A stretch of 64,000 nucleotides of DNA. It comes from Brachypodium distachyon (lineage: Eukaryota; Streptophyta; Magnoliopsida; Poales; Poaceae). The notes under the pieces were generated by a model. The model saw only the letters and a list, made by a program, of their open reading frames with translations. It was not told the origin of the DNA and did not search any database. The stretch covers positions 50,515,355 to 50,579,354 of the forward strand of contig NC_016131.3 of the NCBI RefSeq assembly GCF_000005505.3, given 5' to 3'. This document shows positions 28,688-39,900 of this stretch, in pieces; position 1 is the stretch's first letter, and the number at the start of each line of letters is the position of its first letter. Both the position numbers and the translations under genes were made by a program.

Positions 28688-31023
28688 TCCATCTTTGGTG
28701 CCTACTTACAAGGGACGTGCTGCAGTACACTCATGAACCATGATGGCATCCAGCACCCAGCATATTCATTTACAGAAACAGAAACATGGCTGCCGCCAGT
28801 CACTTCTGTTATTGTTTCGTTCATCATGTCCACCCGCAATTTTGATCATCCTCAATGTAGAAGTGAGTAATACAATTATGTTTGCGGGAAATAGCTATAA
28901 TGGTTTGGTCATTGTTTGGCAGTTAGGAACCCATTCTAGTCGTTTTACAACTTTGACTGGTGCTTGTTGTATCCAGATTGGGATGTTGAACGCTTGATGT
29001 TCCAGTTTCCGAAACACGTACGGTGGTTCTCTTGCAAGTCAAGTCGCAATACTTGCTGTTAAGGCTTTCCAAACAGCCATCTCGTATCAATTTGTCAGGA
29101 TACCATACATTTAAGTGTCATCACATTACCCATATATCATCTCAATTCCTGCCTATAACGAAGTTACATGCTGGTGGCAATTTCTGGTTTCAGCACTGCC
29201 AAATCCATTGGAGCTAGCACATCACCTTGTACATCACCATCCTTCAGCCTCAGACCCTGATGTTGCCCAGCACCTAGATGGAGAAGGTACACACAGCAGA
29301 AGCCAAGAACCGCAACAGCTGGAACCGTTGCACCATGAAAAATGGACAAAACCTTGCTACTCCATAGCTGCACGTACAGAACAACTCTTCTATCGAGACC
29401 AAATGCATTTTTTGGAACAGCAGGAAATAACAAAGATATATACACATGTGGCCACAAATTTTTTTTTTTGAGAGATAAAACATGTGGCTACGAATGAAAG
29501 GTGTTGGTTTCAGAAACAATTCCTCTTATCGTTTGCCTCGTTTTTTATTGGGCGGCCACGGATGGCTGGGTGGGCCGAATTCGATAACTGCCTGAAGTGC
29601 TCGCCGCAACGAGGATGCCAATGCCTTATAGGTCGGCTCGTATTGGGCCTCAGAACAGTTTGTGGGCCAGTGTCTGGAGGCCCAGTTAAGACACTCCAGT
29701 TTTTTTTTTCTTGGCCAGAGGAGGAATCGCTGCCACCGCCGCCGCCGACGCCAGAGGCGCCTCTGTCCGTATGGATTCTACCATAGCCCCCTCGATGCCT
29801 CTGCGCAAGCCGCGCTCCATGAACCACCGGCGGCTGCGCTCCTTCCCGGCGTCGCCGATATAACCCGGTGGACGTATCGCGGAAATACGGTCTGGAGGTC
29901 GAAGCCGAATTCCCGCCAGAGACTTCGGCCATGTATTCTCCGGCGACCGCCACATAGGTTCCGACAGGTGATCAGCACATACTAGCACCAAGTTGTTTTT
30001 TCTCAAACCCTTCCTTCTGTTTCCCTGTTGTGCTTTCTTTCTGCACTCTTTCCACATGGAGAACTCTGAAATTTCACCCGAGAAAATGCAGAAACTGGGC
30101 GTTATGTGCTAACAATTTAGACTGAAAGGAATGCGCTTCATCTGCTCCCATGAAGTTACACTAGATTTTTTTTTGGGAGAGAAAACACTGGAAAGCAACA
30201 AGAAGCTCTTTGCAAAATGTAATTCAATTAGTCAAACGAATAAAAAAAAATAGATGATACTGTAGACAAATATAAAATAAATATTTTCATAGTATATACT
30301 TATTTGGTTGATATTCTAGATGTTGATGTACTTTTCTATAAACTTAACTTTAAGTTTGACTTAGGACAAAGTTTGGACTTCTTACGTTAGGAACAGGATA
30401 GTACTTCCTCTGATGCTAAATTCTTGACTTAAATTTGCTCAAATATGGATGCATTTATTCTTAAAAAGCGTCTAGATAATGTAATATTTCAACAACAATT
30501 TAGGATCGGAGGGAGTACTTACTAAGCATGAGAAGCAGTGTTACGCTAGAATATTTTGGAGAGTGAAAACACTGGAAAGCAAAAAAGAAACTCTCTGATA
30601 CATGTAATTCAATTGGTGAACAAAATAAATAAAAAAGATGATATTGTCGTTTGTGAAACAGATGTCAAAGTCGACCTGGACCAAATGTATAAATCTAACA
30701 ACATACATGGTGAACTTTGTTACAGCAGAAAGCCACCAAATCGATATGCATGAAAAAAAAAAACTCATGTTGCAGCACAAGTACAAGCTCAAAACTTCCT
30801 TCTTTTTTTTCTGGCAGGAGTATGAGGGTAGCTCTTGAATAGCCTTTGAATCAAAACTTCCTATTTTTCATTCCATATTGGCCCACTCAGAGGTGAATCG
30901 GGCAGATTTCTCCTTGCTAGCTATAAAAAAACACAATATCTAGCTGCTTTCGAATATCTAATAACTTGAACAGATTTATTTACCTCTAGACTATTACTTG
31001 CTATCTTCACCCCTACTTTACTA
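28688..31023. other. Intergenic, possible degraded gene end near 29.7 kb
   Basis: No convincing gene. At 29775-29960 a GC-rich tract with a short plus-strand frame starting MDSTIAPSMPLRKPRS ends in TAA after about 30 codons and then continues codon-like to a possible gt donor; it may be a relic first exon but matches no family I know. Site-II-like ggcccag/tgggcc motifs at 29565-29690 look promoter-like. A MITE lies at 30414-30515. Confidence 0.4.
30414..30515. mobile_element. Stowaway-like MITE (102 bp)
   Basis: cttcctctgatgctaaattctt pairs with the terminal caatttaggatcggagggag. TA flanks both ends (30412-30413, 30516-30517). Confidence 0.75.
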
Positions 31024-31087
31024 CTCCCTCCAATCCATAATTAGTGTCTTTGATTTAGTACAACTTTAGTATATGGATTGGAGGGAG
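31024..31087. mobile_element. Short Stowaway-derived hairpin (64 bp)
   Basis: CTCCCTCCAATCCATA and TATGGATTGGAGGGAG are perfect inverted ends flanked by TA at 31022-31023 and 31088-31089. It lies 33 bp beyond the stop codon of the minus-strand NLR, so probably inside its 3' UTR. Confidence 0.85.
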
Positions 31088-31120
31088 TAACTGTAACACT
31101 AAGAGAAGCACTGGAAGAAT

Positions 31121-34100
31121 TTAAGATGGCGACAGCTCGAATGTGTGAATACCTCGGACATCCTGTGGGTTTTTGCGCTTCACCCTATCAACAACCTTGT
31201 CCATTGAGTTGTCTTCACCAACAATCCTGCCCCTCTTTCTTTTACTCTTACCCACAACCAACAGTACTTGTTTATTGACATCTTCCATCTGCTGATCATC
31301 TAAATCTACCACTCCCATCTCCTGATCCTCTAAATTAGCTACCACTCCTTCCCTCTCCTGTTCAGAACTTCCCTTGTCCATCGGGGGGCCCAGATTAGTT
31401 TTCTTAGCAAAATCCTCTAGGATGTCAATGTTATCTGTATGCGCTTTCTCGTCATCATCATGACCATCACCATCTGCAAAAAACAAAATGTCACATGGTG
31501 CCTGAAGACCAATAATTAACAAAAGAACTAGCGTTTCAGCAAAATTAGATGCTGACGCTTAATTACCAGATTGTCCGGTAGAAATGGCATCGTGCAGTGT
31601 TGTTACTGATAATGTCGTATCAGTAATCGGGGCCATATGGCTCTCAGGATCCTCCGCTGGTTCACTTACCATATCAACCTCTTCGGCCGTCTTAACAAAT
31701 AAGAGCTTGGGACATCTGGGGTGGTTTTTTGCTGCTTCTGTCCACTTGTTTTTTGTTTCGTCGCTCACTCCATCATGGAGGACGACCTCCTTAAGGCGTC
31801 TCAGGGACTGGTTCGTCATGCCGCAAAAACCATTTAGATCCTTACATAGAAGCTGGAGCGACTCAAGGAGCGGCAGAGCTCCCTCTTTGACTTCCAGCTC
31901 TGTCATGACTTCCACCACGATGCATAGGCGTCGCAGGCTTCCGAGTGCACCTTTTATGATGACGAGCTTGTCCAGTCGAGATGCAATCAGCTTCAGGTAC
32001 GCTAAGCAGCGCACTCTGCTCACTGCAACAAGAATATCCCCGCTCAGCTGATGATGAGGGGATGAAAGGCACAGCTTAGTAAGGCCGCTCAGCATGGTAA
32101 CAAATGGAGGCAGGCTGCATATTTTCTCCCCTTGTAGCTTGAGAGAGCTAAGATAGCAGGAGGAAGCTTCTTCTTTTTCTAGGGACAAGTTCGCGAGCAA
32201 ATCTTGGAACCATTCGTCATTGAAATTCAGTGACAGTGAATGAGCTTTTTTCACGTCAGTGCTTCTCTTGATGAACCCCTTAATGGCCTTTGAGAGACAA
32301 GTGTAGTTGGTGGTGGTGGTGCTGCTGCTGCTGGCAATGGGATCCTTACTATTATTAGTTGACTGCTCAAACCATATTTTCACCTTTCTCAAGTGCTTCA
32401 TATGCTCCATGAGCTGTGCAAATCCTTGGCTCTTGTTGTTGTCCACTACAAATCCTGCTACCGTTTCCAGTTTGCTCTCCTCTGACAATCAAGTCTGTAG
32501 CTTACGCATTCTGCGGCTTTGTACATCGTGTTTGAGCTTGAACTTTCCAAACAGATGAATCAGGCATGGCAGCTCCATGACTTCTGTGGGTAGAATCTCT
32601 ATCTTTGTTCTTCGTATGTCCAGTGTCTCCAAAAGTTTAAGCTTCTTGATCTCTTTGGTAAGCACTGTAACTGTAACAGTGTTCCCGAGGCTTAGGTACC
32701 TGAGCAGCAACAGGTTGCATATCTCGCTAAGATGCTTGTCCCCCAATTGGTTACTGCACTCTTCTAGATCCAAAACTCGCAGCAGTTCATACTTGGAAAA
32801 ATCCAAAACAGATTCGTGCGCCCTGCTGAAGATTGTCAGAGACCGGACAAGGGATAAATCATTGACTACTCTTGTACTTGCAGCATGCAGGGAAAGCCAA
32901 CGGATTTTACTGGGTGGGGGAGCTATCTGGTCATATAGCAAGGTAATGAAATTGTCACACTTGGACATGTGAAGAATGAACTCGAGCATCATGCCGTGGG
33001 CATGGTATGTCTTCACCCCTCCTGCGCTGTTTTTGCTGCTGGTATCTATAGGCTGGATGATACTCCGGTTGATCAGCTCATTGAAATTGCCGATGGCAGC
33101 ATCCGGAGCACTGCATATATAATCTCCCTGGATAAACCCTTCGGCCAACCATCTCCTTATCAGGCTTCCTCTCCTGACTGCACGACAACTTGGGTAGATA
33201 CCTAAATATAGCAAGCATGTCTTGACATCATGTTTAGCAAGGCTGTTGTAGCTATTGACAAGCACACGCTTCATTCTTGCCAACATCTCCTTTGTTTCCA
33301 GATGTGCTCCCAGGTTGTGGCACAATGTTGCCCAGTTTTCCCGTGTCGGATTACCCGTGCTTTGCAAGTAGCGGGCTGTGGTAACAAGAGCAAGGGGTAG
33401 ACCATCACACTTCTTCAGTGCTTCTGAGCCAAGCTGATCCTCTTTATCCACTGTTGGATCGTCGTCTTGGAAAGCTTCCTTGAAGAACAACCGTCTTGAT
33501 TGTTCGTTGCCAAGAGTTTTCATTGCATACACATGATCATGAGCTGCTGAGCTGCTGCAGGCATTTGCTACCGACTGAATGGCTGTCGTCACCATAACTC
33601 TGCCGCTCAACCCCACAAAGGCATCTTTTATATCGTGCCAAAATTCTGTCCGCATGTCATCAATCACAATGAAGAACCTACGAGCCGGGTAAGTACATAA
33701 CCAAATCAATTGGGTGGAAGCTAAAATTGGGAGTAAATTTCATTTTTAATCGCACCCACAATTAAGTTGATACTAGTGAGTCTAGCTAGCTAGGGAAACT
33801 GCTGGACTGGGCAACAATATGTATAAAAGAGATGCAGGCTGTTCTAGATCGAGATCAAATCATCAAACATATGATGGAGTTGAGAAAATTAACTACCTCT
33901 TACTCTCAATGCACTGTCTGATGTTTGTGCAGAGCTTGCTGAGACTGCCTCCACCATGGGTGGATGTGGGGATGCCAAGTTGCCGGAGTATCTCCTTGAC
34001 AACATCCATGGCGCTCCCTTGCACCGCTGCACAAACCCAGGCCCGTGCTTCGTATTGGCTCATCAGAGTCTCGTACACATGCCTGGCAAGCAGAGTCTTG

Positions 34101-34718
34101 CCTATACCATCGAAGCCAACAATGGAGATCACCTTGAGGTGCTGCTGCTGCTGCTGGATCAGCTCAAGAAGCTCGTCCTGGGGCGCGTCGATGCCCACAG
34201 GGCTCCGAGCTGAGAGGGGGGCATCTTCCGCCGTCTCGAATGCCACTGAAGACGTCAAGCAGGATGAGGTGCCAGAGCCAGTGACGATGCTGCCGGCGCT
34301 GTAATAAGTTTCCCTGAGCTTGGATGACTCCTGTGATATCTTCTTGAGCTCGCGAATCGCCTTGGCGAACTCGGTACGGACTGAGGCCGTGTGCACCCGG
34401 TGGACAGCCTGACGGATCCATGACTTCTCAGACATGGTGGTCACCCGGTGCATGAAGCGGTCGATGCAGTCCTCGATGGCGTGGGCCAGGTCTCGTATGA
34501 TCTGGATCCAGGCTCTCTGCACGTGGTCGCCACCGGCGGAGCTCCTCCAGCGACGATCATCGTCTTGCTGAATGGCGGCAGAGATCAACACGAACTCGTT
34601 TCTGATGTAGGTGATGTCATGCTCCAGGTTCTGCCGGAGCTTTGCGATTTGCGTCTAGAAACTCCAAGAGCTTGGGCGCGATCCTACCCACAAAAGCGGT
34701 GGCGGCCGCAGCCTCCAT
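31121..34718 (-). pseudogene. CC-NB-ARC-LRR resistance-type gene with frameshift and in-frame stop
   Basis: Minus-strand exons 34718-33897, 33677-31567 and 31473-31121 total 3286 nt, one base too many for an open frame. The N-terminus is an Rx-type coiled coil starting MEAAAATAFVGRIAPKLLEF, after which the frame slips by one near 34640-34645. NB-ARC motifs follow: P-loop GFDGIGKT, kinase-2 FFIVIDDM directly after an AG|G intron, RNBS-B RVMVTTA, GLPL as CDGLPLAL, and the MHD position as HAHGMM (Asp replaced by Gly). A TGA at 32491-32489 sits between MRKLQT and LSEESKLETVAGF in one frame, cutting off most LRRs. The last exon adds an acidic then basic tail (KSKRKRGR). Most likely a pseudogene, though a truncated CC-NB product is possible. 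Confidence 0.85.
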
Positions 34719-36946
34719 CTCCACACTCTGGTTGGAAGATCAGATCATGGTATTTCGTGGATACTGAGAAGAGGTCACAACTGCAGCCGTCTCCATATCG
34801 ACGAAGGTAGCTGCAAGTGCCTGCTTATCTTACCCCACTTTACCAATAATTTGTTCACATGGTAGCTTCGCTGCACTTTCATACATTGGTCCTTCTATAA
34901 ACGATGCGCTCCTAGTTGAACTGCTGCTCCCTTCCATCGAGATAAACAAGAAAAAACTTTTGGACATTGACAGGTTAACAATTAACATAGGTTTAAGCAC
35001 CAGTTTGTATTACAATTTATCTATAAAATCTTTACTCTTATAAAATATTTAATTGGTGGCGGTGGTCCGTCACCATTGGACTTCATCACTTGATTTTTTT
35101 TCATTGCTTGTTGATTTGTGCTTTTCATCTTTATCTTTACTCCAATATAAGACTCAATTGTTGACGGCGGCCTATATCATTGGACGTGGTCACTTGTTTT
35201 TCTTTCATCGTTGGTTGATTTGGCAGAATTCATTAAGATGAAAACGAATATGAATTAACAGTACAAGATTTTTTAAATATTCTAACTTTTAGTTCTTAGC
35301 AATGCACGGGTATTGTGCTAGTATAACAGTAAAATCTAGATGTCACGGAAGTATTTGTCGCCACAAATCATATGATTTATGAGTCTACATTATGTAAAAT
35401 CCTATCTAAAACATCATGTGTGTTTTAACCTGAGAGGTGGGTTTTTTCAAAGGATTTAAGGGCTGCCCTCATTCAAGTAATTAAGGGATGGTTAATTTAA
35501 AAAGACACAAACAAAAATAAAAGGTTCACACTAAAATAAACAAGTGTGTTAGTTGAAGGCATCTCTCTCAATTGGTCTCACTTTCAGGATGCTCAACTTT
35601 TGACGAATAAGCAGGAGAGCATCTGATACCTGTACGATGATTCCTTTCTTCGTTATGTCCCAGTCACTTTGCCCTAGAGCTCTTGCCACTCCCAGCCAAA
35701 GACCCAACCCAGGTATGCAACGTAGTGTCGTGCAAGTATTGAACAGTGTTTGATCGTACTTAGATTACTCACAGTGGAAGTAATATACGTGGTAATATGC
35801 AGCTACATGCAATGCTAACTAAGTAATTTGATGATGTGGATGTGGATGTTATTAAATGAGAAATTTGAACTAAACCATGACAACAATTTAAAATCAGAGG
35901 TTGTACATGTTACTAATTTATTTATGTTACACCCTGCCATTTCATACCATGACTAGCTGTATATCACGGTATTTATTTACCCGCAAAAAAAAGTATATCA
36001 CGGTATGTGTGTTTGCCCTCTATTATTCGTGTGATCGGGGGAAGGCAGCCCCACTTTCTAACCGAGTAGGGCATTGGCTTCCTCAATTATTTGCCTCAAT
36101 TATTTATGATCTACCCTGCATGTCAGCTTATGTTGTACCAAGTTAAATTTTAGATTTTCACCATTAATGCCTTTTTTAAATTTAATTATATCTGCTTAAG
36201 AGTGTCTAATTGCCTCCCTCTTGACTTTTTTCGTGGCTCCGCCACTGAATGCAGTAGACACCTTTTGTCCTCCACTCGTACTACGACACATGGTCTTTGA
36301 TTTAGTTGTTGCATGAATGCCAGATGTAGGGTCAAGCATCGGATGCCGATCAGACAGGCCAACTTGGTAGGCAGAGCACTTTTGCTGACATAAATAATTG
36401 TTTGCTCACTTTTCCTCAATTATCCATGTCACATCATCCATGCCAAGTTGCCTCGCTTTGGTAGTACTTGGTTGCTGGAAGGAAATGAAATGGTATACTA
36501 TTATAGGACTAGAATATTACTATAGCAATGGAATGTACCGTAATGAATGCGGTTCTAGTTTTTTATATTTTAGGACCGAAAACTTTAACCATCGGTTCCA
36601 CCTAGAACCAACTAATTTCTGTTTTTCTTGTAAGAAATGAGATGATTAGACATGAGAAATTCTAATTTTTCATATCCTACGAATCAAACACAGTCATCTC
36701 ACCTTTTGAAACCACTGTCCTCGACCAAACACTGTCTTTAGAAATGGGTCTGCCTTTCCCCCAGATGTACCAAAAAGGTGCTCCTCCGCATGCCACCGGA
36801 TCACCTTGGTGCAAGTGAGTCTTTCTTTTTAAATATTTTTTTTACATTGATCACCTTAGCTTCTCAAAGTGGTTAGTGGTGACCAGCTGCAGCTGTACGT
36901 GTAGGCAGAGATCGAGCTTTGCTTGAAGAGAAAACATATCTGATCA
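34719..36946. promoter_or_regulatory. Divergent intergenic region between the two NLR genes
   Basis: About 2.2 kb separates the start codons of the minus-strand NLR and the plus-strand MYB-NLR gene, so it should hold both promoters. No TATA box could be assigned with confidence. A Helitron-like segment lies at 35020-35321. A block at 35544-35576 (gtgtgttag... gcatctctctcaattggt) recurs at 42611-42643 downstream of the fusion gene. Confidence 0.5.
35020..35321 (+). mobile_element. Candidate non-autonomous Helitron (302 bp)
   Basis: It starts TCTATAAAATC after an A and ends in CTAG before a T, the A|TC...CTRR|T signature. Just inside the end lies GCAC-GGGTATT-GTGC, a small hairpin, and the tail gcaatgcacgggtattgtgc resembles rice Helitron 3' ends. 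There is no coding capacity. The 5' boundary is the weaker one. Confidence 0.5.
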
Positions 36947-39900
36947 ATGGGGAGGTCTCCGGCGGCTCCACGTTACGACGGCGATTCCTTCAAGAAGGGG
37001 CCATGGACGCCGGAGGAGGACAAGCTTCTCATCGACTACATCGGGGCTCATGGCTCTTGCAGGTGGAACAGCATCGCGAGGCTCGCCGGTCTTAACCGCA
37101 CCGGGAAGAGCTGCCGGCTCCGTTGGCTCAACTGCCTACAGCCCGACATCAAGCGCGTCCACTTCACCGACGATGAGGAGAAACTCCTCATCAACCTCCA
37201 CTCCTCCCTCGGGAACAAGTGCGCAATTGCTTGCTACTAATTCAAATTGGTCTTTTCTCAAAAAAAAAAAACTTACTGTATCTTCTTCTTCTTCTCCACC
37301 TCCGGCGACGAATTGAACTGAATTAAATTAACGGCTCGAGCTTCTAGGTGGTCGGAGATCGGGACGCATATGCCTGGAAGGACGGACAACGAGATCAAGA
37401 ACTACTGGAACACGCACCTAAGCAAGAAGCTCCCGGCCGGCATCGTCAAGGCGTCCTGCGGCGCGGGCTCCAGCAGCTATATCCAGGCCCACCCCGGCCC
37501 CAGCCAGCTATTCGACTTCTCCACCTCCTTTGATGTCGGCCATGGCTCCGGCAGCTCTATCCAGGCCGGCCCCGCCCGGTTCCTCGACTTCTCCACTTCC
37601 TCTGATTTCGGCGCCGGCTCCAGCAGCTTTATCCAGGGATTCCAGGCCGACCCCGACTTGTCAATCTTTGATTTCAGCTCCGCCGGCAAGCATACCGATC
37701 TTCTGAGCGATGTCAACCCCCACGCCATCCTCGAGGATCCTCCGGACCTCGACAAATTCTACTTCTCCCCCTTCTCCGGCTCCAGCAGCTTGTCTATCAA
37801 GGCCGACCCCGCCCAGCCGCCCAGTTCCTCCTTCTCCACCGCCTCCGGCATTGTCCTTGACGAATCTGCCTGTGTCTCATCATCTGATATCTCAGCGTTG
37901 TTTGGTGAGTGTTGTTGCTTTGATATCCATACATCCCTAGCTAGATTTCTCTCACAGCGTCGAACCATTCCGTGCAACGGTTCATTAACTAACCACACCG
38001 CACGTGATTATTGAATTAGATGATTCGGTGAGTTCTTCGTCGGGCGCCATGAGACCACTTGTTGGGAAGCTGAGCATGCTGCTGGAGGGATCTGTCTCCA
38101 TTTCTAAGAGGGTCAAGGACGGAATGCACCTCCTCAAAGATGATGTTGAAGACATAACTTCCTACCTTGATGAACTGTCACGGTTGGAGGACCCACCCCC
38201 GATGGCCAAATGCTGGATGAACGAGGTGCGCGACCTGTCTTATGACATGGAGGATTACATCGACACCTTATTGTTTGAGCGACCTGACCATTTGAACAAA
38301 AATAAGATGAAGAACAAGAAGAACAAATTAACCAGTCATGTTAAGATTCCCAAGAGGCTCAAGTGCTGCAACTGCAAGCAGACCAAGTTAAAACATGGTA
38401 AAACCAGATGGGTCTGCAGAAACATTCATCACATATTCATTAATAATCGTCTTTCAAAGAGGCCCAGAAATATTGGGGCGCCTGAAATGATATCAGATTT
38501 CAGGAAATATCTCCAAGACGCGATTGAACGGCACGACAGGTATAAGCTCCATTGTTGCAGCACATTGAGGCATAGATTCTTGTCCTCTGGCCGTATGCTT
38601 CCAACACCCTATGAAGAAGCTGCCCAAATAGTAATGGATGACCGGACGGAAACGTTTATTAACTCACTGGTCAGTAACGATGCAGCAGATCAGCAGCAGC
38701 TCAAGGTGGCATCCGTTCTTGGATCTGGATGTCTTGGTAAAACTACACTTGCCAATGTGTTGTACAACAGAATTGGGATGCAATTTGATTGCAGAGCTTT
38801 CATTCGAGTGCCCAAAAACCCTGATATGAAGAGACTTTTCCACGACTTGTTCTCGCAACTCCACCACAAGAAGCAGCCACTACCTGCCAATTGTAATGAG
38901 CTTGGCATCAGTGACAATATCAACAATTATCTGCAAGATAAAAGGTACTGGCCCGGCATCTTCCCATTCACTCTCCTTTATTTTGTTTTTGTTAAACCTA
39001 GTCTTGTTTTTGTTAAACCCTCCTTCTGTTTTTGTTAAGAGTGAATTCCATTTTTGACACTTAAGTTTCAGGTTTTTGACAGCTTTGACCCCATTTAGTA
39101 AAATTTTCATTTTTTGACCCCATTTAACAAAAGTTTTATCACAAATGACCCCATTTAATTTTTTTAAACCTCATTGTTCGATCTGAATGCATATATCTGC
39201 TGCAAACAAAGAGGAGCTAGCGAGATCTTAGTATGTCTTCTGATAATCATGTCTGAGATAACAAAATTAACTTATGCTAATGCCCGCAGAGGATTCAACA
39301 TCCTTGTTCTAGTGTCTTGTTGCACGACATGATTACCATGGCATTCAGCGCATTTAGTGTCATAGTGTGTAGCAATATATGTCGTTGTTGTATATTCAAA
39401 TTTTGGGAGCTAGTTAACTCTATTTATGCTAGCACCCTTGCAATCTGTTGGACTATTTAGCCACGTAAAAAAAATTGGCAGAAGGGAATTTATACGTCCT
39501 TACATGTGTTTACGGTGTTGTTCTGATCTTCCTGATCCTTCGCCTGCATCATCACCTGCTTCAGTATGTCATTCAGGACTTAATTAGTGTCGATGTTATG
39601 GGACACGGTGACCTTTTGCTTAAATTGAACCCAGCAGTTCCGGTAGAGCGCCAAGGCAGCTGTGATTTTTTCCACGCTGCCGAATCCGTATATGAACAGC
39701 TAGCATGCATAGATCTTGGCTCCCACCATAAATGATTCACTTCTAAAGCTCCTTCATGTCCTTTTCTACTCTCACGGGCTCTTAGATGCCGACGAGCCCA
39801 TGGTCAAAAATTAAATGGGATCATCCGTGGCAAAACTTTTGCTAAATGGGGTCAAAAAGCGGAAATCTCATTAAATGGGGTCAAAGTTGTCAAAAAAACT

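Noticed and set aside
38004..39038. NLR as a separate gene starting at 38004
   Set aside because: The frame begins with GTG, not ATG, and the first 16 bases belong to the intron ending at 38019. No upstream in-frame ATG is available, so the spliced fusion explains the sequence better, although a start at 38049 cannot be excluded.
39475..39735. Possible gene inside the intronic Mutator element
   Set aside because: Eighty-six codons without an ATG start and without a recognisable domain. Kept only as a possible captured fragment.
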